A stretch of 64,000 nt of DNA from Anaerolineaceae bacterium. Its GTDB lineage: Bacteria > Chloroflexota > Anaerolineae > Aggregatilineales > Phototrophicaceae. Under the pieces are notes generated by a model, which worked only from the letters and a program-made list of their open reading frames with translations, was not told the origin of the DNA and searched no databases. Positions 1 to 9,747 of the stretch are shown piece after piece (position 1 is the first letter of the stretch; every line of letters begins with the position of its first letter). The translations under genes were made by a program, and so were the position numbers. The DNA lies in NCBI GenBank assembly GCA_020634135.1, contig JACKCG010000001.1, forward strand, positions 62,001 to 126,000, in the 5' to 3' direction.

Positions 1-314
1 TGCGCAAAGAGGGGAGCGCTGGCGGGCAGCGCGGGCTGAAAAGTATCATTCAGCACCTTGGTACACAGAGTTTCAATCGGTTGCGTTTTGGCATTGGCCG
101 TCCTCCCGGTAAAATGGCACCTAAAGACTACGTCCTGCAGGTTTTCCGGGGAGACGATGCAATTTTGACCGCCGAAGTGACCGACCACGCAGCGGATGCG
201 GTGGAAACCTGGTTGACAATGGGCATAGAGTTGGCGATGAGTCGCCATAACGGGTCAACGGAAACCGTATCCCGTGAGCAAACGCGGCCAACACCCGACC
301 CGGGCAAAGATTAA
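1..314 (+). CDS. pth: Peptidyl-tRNA hydrolase, C-terminal part
   Basis: The coding frame is open from base 3 at the window edge, so the start is missing. About 103 C-terminal residues are visible. They contain the family's GSAGGQRGLKSI stretch, then LGT, then RLRFGIGRPPGKM and DYVL, which are the conserved parts of the Pth fold that bind peptidyl-tRNA. Pth frees tRNA from peptidyl-tRNAs that drop off the ribosome in the cytoplasm. The catalytic His and Asn lie in the missing N-terminal half. The next gene on the same strand starts 18 bases downstream and may be cotranscribed, though no functional link is apparent. Confidence 0.9.
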   Translation, partial: RKEGSAGGQRGLKSIIQHLGTQSFNRLRFGIGRPPGKMAPKDYVLQVFRGDDAILTAEVTDHAADAVETWLTMGIELAMSRHNGSTETVSREQTRPTPDPGKD

Positions 315-332
315 TCATTTAGAGGAACTAAA

Positions 333-1892
333 ATGACTGATTTCGCGCAAAGTACCAGTCCTGTTTCCGATTCCGAAGCACATTCCAAAATCGTGACCGG
401 TGAAGACTATATCAACAGCCTGCGCGGACGTGGTCTCAAGGTCTATTTATTTGGTGAATTGATAGACGAGCCGGTGGATCACCCGATGATTCGCCCCTCA
501 ATTAATGCGATGGCGGAGACGTTCAATCTCGCTATCGAGAATCCCGACCTGGCGACGGCGCTTTCAGCCTATACCGGGACACGGGTCAACCGCTTTCTGC
601 ATATCGCTGGCAGTCCCACTGATCTGGTTTTGCAGAACAAAATGCAGCGTCGCCTGGGACAGTTGACCGGCACCTGCTTTCAGCGCTGCGTGGGCATGGA
701 TGCCTTCAATTCGATTCATTCCGTTACCTATGAAATTGATGAGGCGCATGGCACTAGCTACCATACGCGCTTCGTCCGCTTCGTGACACTGTGCCAGGAG
801 CGGAATTATGTCGTCGGGGGTGCGATGACCGATGTCAAAGGGGATCGTGGCCTCGCTCCACACCAGCAGAACGACCCGGATGTTTATGTTCACGTCACCC
901 GCCGCACGGACGAAGGGGTGTATATCACCGGGGCAAAGGCCCACCAGACCGGCTGCATCAATTCGCATTGGATGATCGTCATGCCCACCCTGCGCTTAGG
1001 GGAAAATGACCAGGATTTCGCCATCGTGGGAGCGGTACCCGTAGATGCGGACGGGATTACCTATATCTATGGCCGCCAATCGTGCGATACCCGCAGCATG
1101 GAGGCCGGCACGATAGACGTGGGGAACGCGCAGTACGGCGGGCAGGAAGCGATGGTGGTTTTCGATAACGTGTTCATCCCTAACGAATATATCTTCATGG
1201 ATGGGGAGTATGAATTTGCGGCCATGCTGGTCGAGCGTTTCACCTGTTATCACCGCCGCAGTTATGTCTGCAAAAGCGGGGTAGGGGATGTCCTGATCGG
1301 GGCGGCGGCGGCAGCAGCAGACTACAACGGCGTCGAAAAAGCCTCGCATATCCGCGATAAACTGGTGGAAATGACGCACCTGAATGAAACCATCTATGCG
1401 ACCGGTATCGCGGCTTCCTTCCAGTCGTTTCCCATGAAGTCGGGTGTGTACCTCAGCGACGATATGCTGGCGAATGTGTGCAAGCATCATGTGACGCGGA
1501 TGCCCTACGAAATCGGGCGGTTGGCGCAGGATATGGCCGGTGGGTTAGTCGCCACCATGCCCTCAGAACAGGATTTTCGTCACGAGGAAATCGGCGCGTT
1601 GCTGGACAAATACCTCAGGGGACGGGCAGATGTCCCCACCGAACACCGGATGCGGATTATGCGCCTGATCGAGAATTTGACGTTAGGGCGCAACGCGGTG
1701 GGCTACCTGACAGAATCCATGCACGGCGCAGGGTCTCCGCAGGCGCAGCGCATTCAGATTTACCGCCAGATGCAGCTAGACTTCAAGAAACAGCTTGCTC
1801 GTGTGCTGGCCGGGATTGAGGAACGTGACAGCCTGGTGGAAACCCTGACCGGCTATTTTGCCCGTGTCTTCGATGTCATGATAGCGGATTAG
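333..1892 (+). CDS. abfD: 4-hydroxybutyryl-CoA dehydratase / vinylacetyl-CoA isomerase-like protein
   Basis: This 519-residue protein belongs to the HpaB/AbfD flavoprotein family. In AbfD the enzyme dehydrates 4-hydroxybutyryl-CoA to crotonyl-CoA by a ketyl-radical mechanism with FAD and a [4Fe-4S] cluster. The four cluster ligands known from the clostridial enzyme appear to be present as C115 and C119 (in CFQRC), H307 and C313 (in YHRRSYVC). The motifs AMTDVKGDRGLAP, GAKAHQTG, GRQSCDTR and TESMHGAGSPQAQR also agree. These ligands argue against the plain 4-hydroxyphenylacetate hydroxylase branch, which lacks them. GAGGA lies just before the ATG. No other 4-hydroxybutyrate pathway gene lies nearby, so its role (fermentation of 4-aminobutyrate or succinate, or part of a carbon cycle) is open. 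Confidence 0.85.
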   Translation: MTDFAQSTSPVSDSEAHSKIVTGEDYINSLRGRGLKVYLFGELIDEPVDHPMIRPSINAMAETFNLAIENPDLATALSAYTGTRVNRFLHIAGSPTDLVLQNKMQRRLGQLTGTCFQRCVGMDAFNSIHSVTYEIDEAHGTSYHTRFVRFVTLCQERNYVVGGAMTDVKGDRGLAPHQQNDPDVYVHVTRRTDEGVYITGAKAHQTGCINSHWMIVMPTLRLGENDQDFAIVGAVPVDADGITYIYGRQSCDTRSMEAGTIDVGNAQYGGQEAMVVFDNVFIPNEYIFMDGEYEFAAMLVERFTCYHRRSYVCKSGVGDVLIGAAAAAADYNGVEKASHIRDKLVEMTHLNETIYATGIAASFQSFPMKSGVYLSDDMLANVCKHHVTRMPYEIGRLAQDMAGGLVATMPSEQDFRHEEIGALLDKYLRGRADVPTEHRMRIMRLIENLTLGRNAVGYLTESMHGAGSPQAQRIQIYRQMQLDFKKQLARVLAGIEERDSLVETLTGYFARVFDVMIAD

Positions 1893-1900
1893 CCCTTTTT

Positions 1901-1930
1901 CGGGCAGCAGGATTTTTCCCTGACTGCCCG
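1901..1930. terminator. Possible bidirectional hairpin between convergent genes
   Basis: CGGGCAG at 1901-1907 pairs with CTGCCCG at 1924-1930 around a 16-base loop containing a T-run. It sits between the ends of two convergent genes. The long loop and the lack of a T-run after the stem make it weak. Confidence 0.35.
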
Positions 1931-1952
1931 ATAACAGAGCAGGAAATCGCGG

Positions 1953-3470
1953 TCAGTCCCCGAACTGGATTCCCTGTGCCAGCGGCATCTGGGTTGACCA
2001 GTTAATGGTATTCGTCTGTCGCCGCATGTAAGCTTTCCAGGCATCCGAACCGGACTCGCGGCCACCGCCCGTTTCTTTCTCGCCACCAAACGCGCCGCCG
2101 ATCTCCGCGCCACTCGTCCCGATATTCACATTTGCAATTCCACAATCTGACCCCTTCACCGACAGAAATTCTTCAGCGGTCAACAGATTGGTGGTGAAAA
2201 TCGCGCTGGACAACCCCTGCGGCACGCCATTATGAATTTCGATGGCTTCTTCAACAGTTTCATATGACATGATATACAGAATAGGTGCGAAAGTTTCTTC
2301 ACACACCAGCGGAATCTGCTGTGGCATACGGATAATCGTCGGTTCGACAAAATGTGCGCCGAGTCCGGGCAGCAGCCCGCCGCCGTAAACCACCGTACCA
2401 TCATTGGCCTGCGCCGTCTCAATCGCGGCGGCCATGTTGTCTACCGCCCGTTTGTTAATCAGTGGTCCCATCAGCGTTCCAGCATCCAGCGGGTCACCAA
2501 TCGCAACCTGTTTGTAGGCTTTGACCAGTCGCGCCGTCAATTCGTCCACAATACTCTGATGGGCGATAATGCGCCGGGTGGTTGTGCAACGTTGCCCGGC
2601 TGTTCCCACCGCGCCGAACAGAATCGCACGCACGGCCATATCCAGGTTCGCATCTTCCGTGACGATAATCGCGTTATTGCCGCCCAGTTCCAGAATCGTC
2701 CGCCCCAGACGGCGTGCGACGGATTCAGCCACTTTGCGCCCGGTGCGAATCGATCCGGTAAAGCTCACCATCGGCAGGCGGTGGTCGCTGCTCATCAGTT
2801 GCCCCAGCTCACCCCCGCCAATGACAAGGTTAAAGATACCATGCAACCCATGATCGGCAGCAACCTCGTTAGCGATATGCTGGGTCGCGATGGCTGTCAG
2901 CGGCGTCAGTTCCGACGGTTTCCACACCATCGTATCCCCAGCGACAGCGGCAATCGCCGCGTTCCATGACCATACCGCCACCGGGAAATTAAAACTCGTA
3001 ATGATGCCAATTGCGCCCAGGGGATGCCACTGTTCATACATCCGGTGGCCGGGGCGTTCAGAGTGCATCGCCAGGCCATAAAGCTGCCGGGACAGCCCCA
3101 CCGCGAAGTCGCAAATATCAATCATCTCCTGGACTTCGCCCATACCCTCTACTTTGATCTTGCCCATTTCCAGCGTGACCAGTTCGCCCAAAGGCTCTTT
3201 ATAAGCACGCAGGGCGTTGCCCAGGTCACGCACCACCTCGCCGCGCTTGGGGGCAGGGACGCTGCGCCAGGTCTTAAACGCTTCTGCCGCCACATCAACG
3301 ACTGAGATGTAGGACGCGGGTGTGGTTTGGATGACTTTCGCCAGCGGTTCTCCCGTAGTCGCATTATGGGACACCAGTACGTCGCCGCCGCTGTCTATCC
3401 AGCCATCTGGCCCGGTGCAGGTTCCGGGGTTCACATCGTTAATCTGTAATTTCTCGAGTAAAGCCTTCAT
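1953..3470 (-). CDS. ALDH7-family (alpha-aminoadipate semialdehyde) dehydrogenase
   Basis: This 505-residue NAD(P)-dependent aldehyde dehydrogenase is of the antiquitin/ALDH7 type, which oxidises 2-aminoadipate semialdehyde (or its cyclic form) to 2-aminoadipate in lysine breakdown. The catalytic Cys is C295 in GTAGQRCTTTRR and the general base is E261 in ELGG; N161 sits in SFNFP. The C-terminal block EIGGAFGGEKETGGGRESG and DAWKAYMRRQTNTINWS is diagnostic for ALDH7. GAGGA precedes the ATG. It has its own promoter and lies beyond the terminator of the lysine biosynthesis operon, so it is probably a separate unit. Placing an aminoadipate-semialdehyde enzyme beside AAA lysine synthesis suggests a link in lysine/aminoadipate metabolism, but substrate is inferred from family only. 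Confidence 0.88.
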   Translation of the reverse strand: MKALLEKLQINDVNPGTCTGPDGWIDSGGDVLVSHNATTGEPLAKVIQTTPASYISVVDVAAEAFKTWRSVPAPKRGEVVRDLGNALRAYKEPLGELVTLEMGKIKVEGMGEVQEMIDICDFAVGLSRQLYGLAMHSERPGHRMYEQWHPLGAIGIITSFNFPVAVWSWNAAIAAVAGDTMVWKPSELTPLTAIATQHIANEVAADHGLHGIFNLVIGGGELGQLMSSDHRLPMVSFTGSIRTGRKVAESVARRLGRTILELGGNNAIIVTEDANLDMAVRAILFGAVGTAGQRCTTTRRIIAHQSIVDELTARLVKAYKQVAIGDPLDAGTLMGPLINKRAVDNMAAAIETAQANDGTVVYGGGLLPGLGAHFVEPTIIRMPQQIPLVCEETFAPILYIMSYETVEEAIEIHNGVPQGLSSAIFTTNLLTAEEFLSVKGSDCGIANVNIGTSGAEIGGAFGGEKETGGGRESGSDAWKAYMRRQTNTINWSTQMPLAQGIQFGD

Positions 3471-3557
3471 TTTTTCCTCACTGTTATCGCTTCAATTGCC
3501 ATGCTTCGGCCATCACTGGCGAAAGCCGGTACATAATCACGTATCATACTGTTGCTA

Positions 3558-3585
3558 AATATACCTTTGGCTACCGGATAGTCAA
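3558..3585 (-). promoter_or_regulatory. Sigma-70-type promoter for the ALDH7 gene
   Basis: Reading the minus strand, TTGACT (3585-3580) is followed after 16 bases by TATATT (3563-3558). It lies between the lysine operon terminator and the ALDH7 start at 3470, leaving a leader of about 80 bases. Confidence 0.5.
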
Positions 3586-3621
3586 TTCTACACGGCGGGC
3601 GATCTGCCCACAAATAGAAAA

Positions 3622-3649
3622 GGGAAGCGCCCAATCGAGATCGCTTCCC
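3622..3649 (-). terminator. Intrinsic terminator of the lysine operon
   Basis: An 8-bp perfect stem (3622-3629 with 3642-3649, GGGAAGCG arms) is followed on the minus strand by TTTTCTATTT. It lies 24 bases after the stop of the last lysine gene. Confidence 0.75.
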
Positions 3650-3672
3650 TCACACGGCACATCGTATTCGCG

Positions 3673-4622
3673 TCATCCAAGTGCCTGAACGATTGCCCAC
3701 GTGGTTTGTTCTGTGCTGCCCAAGTGCTCGGTCTGATACACAACGTCAGCTATATGTGTAGCCTGCTCCACAAATCCCAGGTGACGGAGCAGCAGCCCCA
3801 GACTGAGAATTGCGGCGCGGGGATCGGCAGTACCTTTTCCGGCAATATCCGGCGCGCTGCCATGCACTGGCTCAAACACCGGGATGCCTACACCTACATT
3901 GGCTGATGGCGCGAGTCCCAGTCCGCCTGTTAGTCCGGCGGCCAGGTCGCTCAGAATATCACCGAACATATTTGTTGTCACCAGTACGTCAAATCCTTCC
4001 GGCGACATTGCCAGTCGCATCGCGCACGAGTCAACCAGCATTTCGTCAACTGTCAAATCAGGGAATTGTCGGGTCACGTCAAAGGCCGTCTCACGGAACA
4101 GGCCGCACGTCTCTTTGAGCACGTTGGCCTTGTGCACAATTGTCAGCTTACGGCGGCGCTCCATTGCCTTCTCACACGCAGTGTGGACGATGCGCCGCGA
4201 GGCCGCCTCGGTGATGATCTCGTTCGGCGATAGCGGTGCGTCCATCCTCAGAACGACGCTCACGGCGGCTGTACAGCCCTTCAGTATTTTCACGCACAAT
4301 CAACAGGTCAATCTCCCCGCCGTGCCGGACGCAGATTGGCGTACAGGTCAAAGTGACGCCGTAACTGCAAAATCGGGCTGTTGTAACCGGCCACCTTTTC
4401 CATTGGTGACTGCGTAGCGCCGAACAGCACGGCACCGCTCTGCTCGCAAAGCAGCAGGGTTTCATCCGGCAGGGCGTTACCTCTTGCTCAAAGGTGGCAA
4501 ATCCGGCCTGGGCGTGGCGGATTTCCAGGGGCAGATCGAGTGCCTCCAGTACCGCTGTGCCGCTGGAATCACTTCCGCACCGATACCGTCCCCAGGAATG
4601 AATGTGATTATCGTGGTCCCAT
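3673..4622 (-). pseudogene. hicd: Homoisocitrate dehydrogenase, frameshifted
   Basis: This is the last gene of the lysW operon. It belongs to the beta-decarboxylating dehydrogenase family that oxidises homoisocitrate to 2-oxoadipate in AAA lysine synthesis. The intact C-terminal 180 or so codons carry IVHKANVLKET, LVDSCAMRLAMSPE, DVLVTTNMFGDILSDLAAGL and PVHGSAPDIAGKG, a close match in order to Thermus homoisocitrate dehydrogenase. The N-terminal half is spread over several frames: FIPGDGIGAEVIPAA, LFGATQSPMEKVAGYNSPILQ, DLLIVRENTEGLYS. The ATG at 4622 has AGAGGG upstream and starts two bases past the lysU stop. The first shift falls after three codons and is repaired by adding one G to the GGG run near 4618, restoring MGTTIITFIPGDG. 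The span corresponds to about 316 codons, slightly short for the family. A substrate nearer isocitrate or isopropylmalate cannot be excluded, but context favours homoisocitrate. Confidence 0.85.
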
Positions 4623-4623
4623 A

Positions 4624-5115
4624 TTATCCCTCTGGAAGCGCTTTTTGTAGCATGGGGACGAGTCCCCCGGCGGCCAGGATCGTCCGTACACTGTCCGGAA
4701 GTGGTGGTATTCGGAAGGTCTTATTTTTGCAATCATGATGCCGTTTTCCCGATCAACCTCGATAGTGTCACCTGTCTGGACGTATTCTGCCAACCCCGGA
4801 CATACTACCGGCCAGACCCCTGGTTGATACAATTACGGTAGTACAGGCCGTTGAAGCTCGCGGCGATAATGATACTGATTCCGGCATACTTCAGTGCCGT
4901 GACCGCCTGCTCCCGGCTGCTGCCACAGCCCCAGTTACGTCCTGCGACGATGACATCCCCGGTCTGTACCTGGATGGGAAAGTCGGGTCTAAGTCTTCCA
5001 GTGCTTTGCTGGCGATTTCTTCGGGCGTCTTGAGCGTGTAGGTGTACTTGCCCGGGAAAATCACATCGGTGTTCACATGGTCGCCATATACCCAGGCGCG
5101 GTGAGTCGTCATCAT
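4624..5115 (-). pseudogene. lysU: Homoaconitase small subunit, frameshifted
   Basis: This is the small (swivel-domain) subunit of the LysT/LysU homoaconitase, which converts homocitrate to homoisocitrate. Clear family blocks are WVYGDHVNTDVIFPGKYT at the N-terminus, then in other frames GRNWGCGSSREQA, INQGVWPVV and GDTIEVDRENGIMIAKI. With one A added to the AA run near 4721 the tail reads KTFRIPPLPDSVRTILAAGG, then LVPMLQKALPEG and a stop at 4624-4626. The full span equals about 163 codons, the normal size. The start at 5115 overlaps the lysT stop as ATGA and has GGGGAG upstream. A second ATG follows immediately at 5112. Confidence 0.85.
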
Positions 5116-6366
5116 GATAAAAACTCCCCAGGATCAGTGATACAGCCAGTCAGGGCGCTGGCGGCGACGACATACGGGTTCGCCAGATAAACAGGGGCAT
5201 CCGGTGTGCCCATGCGCCCGCGAAATTACGGTTTGCCGCTGCTGATGGTCGCCTCATCGGGTGCGGGAATGCCCATGTGATTGCCCATACACGGGCCGCA
5301 GCCCGGCGTGCCAATCGTCGCCCCGGCTTCGATCAATGTTGCCAGCACGCCCGACTCGATTGCCTCTTTGCAGCACCTGTGAACTGGCCGGGATGACGAT
5401 GAACCGGATTTTGACATGGTGCCAGCGACAACTCGCGCCGCCGCTTCCAGGTCACTGTAGCGCCCGTTAGTGCATGTCCCCAGGAACGCCTGCTGGATTG
5501 GTGCGCCTGCCGTTTCTGGCAGGCTGACGACCTGATCCGGACTATGGGGTAGGGCGACCACCGGATGTACATCCTCCGCCTGAATCGCCCACGTTTCACT
5601 GTACGCGGCATCTGAGTCAGGAAAGAGTCGGGGTGTAATCCCGGCGGCGTCTGCTTTCAGGTAGGCAAAACTGCGTCATCCGGTGGCAGATAGGCGTTCA
5701 TCGCCCCGAATTCCGCCATCATGTTAGGGATCACAGCCCGCTCGTCCAATGACAATGTGCCAATCGTATCCCCGGCGAACTCAAGCGAACGATAAGCCGC
5801 TCCGTCCGCGCCCCAACGCCCGATAATATGTAGCGCCAGGTCTTTGGCGGTGACACCCCCGCGCAGCGCTCCTGTAACTGTCAGGCGCACGGCTCTGGCA
5901 CTTGAATCCACAGTTCGCCTGTTGCCCACAGCGCTGCCATCTCGGTACGCCCCACACCCATACCGAATGCGCCCAGCCAGCCGAAGTGCGTGCTGTGGCT
6001 ATCCGAGCCGAAGATCGTCTCGCCGGGCAACACCAGGGCTTCTTCGCTGATAACCTGGTGGCAGATGCCGCGTCCGACCTCAAAAAAGTTGGTGACACCC
6101 TGCAAACCCGCCCATTCGCGGATCTCCGCGTGGTTCTGCGCGTGGCGTGTCGTTGGCGCTGGCACAGCGTGGTCAAGCGTGAAGACCACACGTTCAGGCC
6201 GGATGATGCGAGCTGCCCCGGCTGTCTCGAAAATACGGCGGATGGCCGCTGTGTTGTCGTGACTGAAGATCATATCCGGGCGCACATCTATGACATCACC
6301 CGCCCGTACCGAGTCCAGCCCGGCTGCCCGGGCCAGCACTTTTTCTACAAAGGTATTGCCGGTCAT
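5112..6366 (-). pseudogene. lysT: Homoaconitase large subunit, frameshifted
   Basis: This is the aconitase-superfamily large subunit of homoaconitase, which holds a [4Fe-4S] cluster. Blocks recognised across frames, in order, are MIFSHDN, VVFTLDHAVPAP, FFEVGRGICHQV, GSDSHSTHFGWLGAFGMGVG, GGVTAKDLALHIIGRWG, FLGTCTNGRYSDLEAAARVV and TIGTPGCGPCMGNHMG. The cluster cysteines are those in GTCTNGR and GCGPC. The tail GRMGTPDAPVYLANPYVV is readable before a TGA that overlaps the lysU ATG. The 1,255-base span equals 418 codons plus one base, the usual length of LysT. At least five frame changes are needed. The start at 6366 is an ATG overlapping the lysS stop as ATGA; an upstream in-frame ATG exists at 6402 but lies inside lysS. 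Confidence 0.88.
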
Positions 6367-7502
6367 AATTCCGCTCCCCGGCCTGGCGCAGCAGTCCATC
6401 AATTTCGGCGGCGCTCAGGCGACATCGTCCGCCTGAGTCTTGATATGTTGTGTGATGTCACGCAGGGTGGCGTTGTCAATCTGCAAGCCCAGCGCTTCTG
6501 CCCGGCTGCGTACCGCGTTCCACCCCGTCAGATGGTGGCCGATGGCGATTTCACGGTTCAGACCGAAGTCCGCCGGGTTAATCACCTCGTAGGTTTGCGG
6601 ATCGGCCAGCACCGCTTTAGCGTGAATCCCCCGCTTTGTGGATAAAGGCGCTGCTGCCGGTAATATAGTTATTGAAGGGAATATCCAGTCCACAGTATCT
6701 GGCGATGAGTTGGTCGAGCGTCGCCATCAGTTCGAGCCGGTACTTCGCCACGTAAGCCGGATTCAGAGTGTACAGGCGGGCGATCAGGCCGCCCAGTGGT
6801 GTGATCCCATTGCGTTCGCCAATACCGAGAATAGTCGTGTCAATATGAGTTGCTCCGGCTTCCAGCGCAGCATAGGCATTGGCGATGGCGCAGCCACTGT
6901 CGTTATGCCCATGAAACTCGACATCAATCCCCGCCAACCGTACCAGGTCGTCGGTCAGGCGGTAGACCTGTGTTGGCGTGGCGACCCCGACTGTGTCGGC
7001 AATCCCTAACCTATCCACCAACCCAGGTCGGCTACCGCCAGATAGACCCGGAGCAGGTCGCTTTCCCGGCTGCGAAAACTATCCTCGGTACTGAAGCGCA
7101 AAATCACATCCGGCGCTTGTTCACGGATAAAGGCCAGCACTTCGGCGGCGCGGTCAATGATCTGACGGATAGACATCCCATGACTGTGCTGCATCAACTG
7201 TGGTGATGTGCCGATGACTACATCCACGCCATGTACACCAGTATCCAGGGCGATACGGGCGTCGTTAATGTCACAGCGGATGTGTGTCAGGATGCGCGTT
7301 TGAAACCCTCTCCGAGGAGCGCCCGAATATCCGATTGGCTGCGCGGTGAGGCGCACGGCGAGGTCATTTCCAGCATCTCCACGCCAAAATCATCCAACTG
7401 TGCGGCGATTTCGATCTTCTGGGCAGTCGTAAACGTGGCGGTGCTGAACTGTTCACCTTCGCGCAGGGTGCTTTCAATAATGTGGTAATTATCGAGTGGC
7501 AT
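6363..7502 (-). pseudogene. lysS: Homocitrate synthase, frameshifted
   Basis: This enzyme condenses acetyl-CoA with 2-oxoglutarate, the first committed step of AAA lysine synthesis. The N-terminal HIIESTLREGEQFSTATFTT carries the DRE-type active-site signature. Further blocks in other frames are ILTHIRCDINDARIALDTGV, GVDVVIGTSPQLMQHSHG, RFSTEDSFRSRESDLLRVY, GIADTVGVATPTQVY, DVEFHGHNDSGCAIANAYAALEAGA, LGIGERNGITPLGG and FNNYITGSSAFIHKAGIHAKAV. The span equals about 379 codons, as in Thermus. GAGGAACG precedes the ATG and lysK ends 13 bases upstream. One shift near 6418 is repaired by lengthening a GG run, giving QADDVALSAAEIDGLL. Isopropylmalate synthase is the main alternative but the motif set and context fit homocitrate synthase. 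Confidence 0.88.
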
Positions 7503-7515
7503 GTGATTCGTTCCT

Positions 7516-8575
7516 CTACAGACTGCTGAGTGCGCTGGTCAGAACAGCGACGGCACGCAGATATTCATCGAGATGGATATGTTCGTTTGGTGTGTGATCG
7601 AGTGACGAGTCGCCAGGGCCGTATGCCAGTATCGGGCAGTTCCAGGCCGGGGCGACAACATTCATATCGGATGTGCCGGTTTTGTGGACAAAGGCCGGTT
7701 TGCCCCCCTGTTCACGGATGGCCCGGCGCATGACACGCGCCAATTCGCTGTCTTTCGGGGCGAGGTAAGCCTGTTCATGTCCGTAGGATTCAACGATGGC
7801 ATCCCCAGCTTGTGACATGAACGCATCAGCCAATTTAAATGGATCAATATCTGGCGGCAGGCGAAAACCGATGAGTGCCTCCGCCCAGCCAAAGGCCCGT
7901 CCTGCCCGCTGTTGATCTGCTGTAAAGTCACATCTAACCGGCTGAACAGGGACTCTCGCCCTAGATTGACTTCGGCAGCGTAACGTGTAACGCGCTCCCA
8001 GAAGGCGATAGCATGTTCCGGCGGGCTGGCAACCTGGGATGCGCTGTGGGCCAATGCGCCGTCCCAGCGCCAACGCAGCAGCAAACGTCCTTTGTAGCCC
8101 AGCGTGAGGCGATCCCACGCCGATGGCTCGCCGATGATGCACATCGCCGGCTGGTACTGCCCGGCGGCATACCGTGCCCCTTTGCTGGAGCGGGCTTCTT
8201 CTTCCACCGCGCCGATCACGATGAAGCGGGTGTCCGGCGGCAAATCGGCCTGGGCCACCGCCGCCGCAAAGGTGCAAAGCGATCCTTTGGCATCCACCGA
8301 GCCACGCCCATACAGGCGGCGGTCTCGACACATACCGGCAGCACGCCACCAAAGGTGTCAATATGGCCGAGCAGCACGATGTCCCGTGAGCCGCTGCCGC
8401 GTATGCCTACCGCGTTGCCAGCGGCGTCCACAAAAGCTTCGTCATAATCGTGTTCCGCCATCCACGCCACCAGGTGGCGCACCGCCCCCGCCTCCTCATG
8501 CGATGGGCTGGGAACCGCCACCAGGTCATGCAGCAGCGCCTCAATCGTTGCAGGTTCGATTCGAGTCGCAATCAT
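7516..8575 (-). pseudogene. lysK: [LysW]-lysine hydrolase, frameshifted
   Basis: This M20-type metallo-hydrolase cuts lysine from the C-terminal Glu of the carrier LysW, the last step of the pathway. Metal-site and family blocks are IVLLGHIDTFGG, RLYGRGSVDAKGSLCTFAAAV, VIGAVEEEARSSKGARY, IIGEPSAWDRLTLGYKGRL, HKTGTSDMNVVAPAWNCPI and AYGPGDSSLDHTPNEHIHL. They appear in order but in three frames. The span equals about 353 codons. The ATG at 8575 overlaps the lysJ stop (ATGA). Confidence 0.86.
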
Positions 8576-9747
8576 GACAGCACCTCCGCCAGCGCATCCC
8601 GGATGGTCGTCAACTGTTCCCGGCTGATGACCAGCGGCGGCAGCAGGCGCAGTACATTCAGCCCGGCAGGCAAGGCTAAAATCCCATATTCCTCCTGGAG
8701 TGTCTTCAACACAGGCGTCACCCGCCCGCGCAGTTCAAGCGCGATCATCAACCCCAGGCCGCGCACCTCGCGCACCTGTCCCAACGAGAGCGCCGCCAGT
8801 TCAGCCTGGAACCACGCGCCGGTTACCGCCGCCCGCTCGACCAGATTTTCGTCGCGCAGGGTCGTTATCGCCGCAACAGCCGCCGCGCACGCCAGAGGAT
8901 TCCCGCCGAAGGTGCTGCCATGACTGCCGCCGGAAATTGTCCCCAGACGGCCGCGCCAGGCCACCGCACCCATCGGCACACCGCCCGCGATGCCCTTCGC
9001 CAAAGCCACCACATCCGGCACGATGCCGCTGTGTTCAAAAGGCAAACCATCGCCCGGTACGCCCGAAGCCAGTCTGAATCTCGTCCACGATGAGCAGTGC
9101 GCCGTGTGTATCGCACAGTTCGCGCAGCCCGCGCAGGTAGTCCACGTCGGCTGGATAGACGCCGCCTTCACCCTGTACGGCCTCAACGACCACCGCCGCC
9201 GTATCCCTCGTTTATAGCTGCCCGCGCTGCGCCCAGATCATTGAAGGTGACATGCGTCACAGCCGGCTGCCAGGGCGCGAACGGTTCACGGTAATCTTTG
9301 TTCCATGTCAGTGAGAGTGCGCCCAGGGTGCGCCCATGAAAGCCGCGTTTGGCGGCTACGATGCCCGTCCGCCCGGTCAGTAGTCGCGCCACCTTCAACG
9401 CACCTTCTATCGCCTCCGCGCCGCTGTTGCAGAGGAAAAAGCGGTTGATCTCATCCGGCAGCACGGTTTCCAGCGTTTCATATAGCCTGGCGCGTTGGTC
9501 GTTGTAAAAAATCTCCGGGCAGGTAATCAATTGGGCTGCTTGCGCCGTGACCGCTTCGATGATGGCCGGGTGACTATGCCCCAGCAGCGCCACACCCTGC
9601 CCGCTCGTCGCGTCCAGGTAGGCGTGACCCGCGTCGTCCCAGACGGTACAACCTTCTCCCCGTACCAGTCAGAAGCGGTCGCTTGGGATACGCGCCGCTG
9701 GTGTGCTGCGCTTCAATTTCCGTCAATGTGCGCGTGGCTTCGATCAT
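8572..9747 (-). pseudogene. lysJ: [LysW]-aminoadipate semialdehyde transaminase, frameshifted
   Basis: This class-III PLP aminotransferase, like ArgD, moves an amino group from glutamate to LysW-bound aminoadipate semialdehyde. The readable order is MIEATRTLTEIEAQHTSGAY, VALLGHSHPAIIEAV, FFLCNSGAEAIEGALKVARL, AAKRGFHGRTLGALSLT, then a frame with GIVPDVVALAKGIAGGVPMG (the PLP-lysine block) and HGSTFGGNPLACAAA, and a C-terminal LRLLPPLVISREQL. The span is 392 codons, normal for LysJ. The ATG at 9747 overlaps the lysZ stop, and the TGA at 8572 overlaps the lysK ATG. At least four frame changes are present. Confidence 0.88.
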
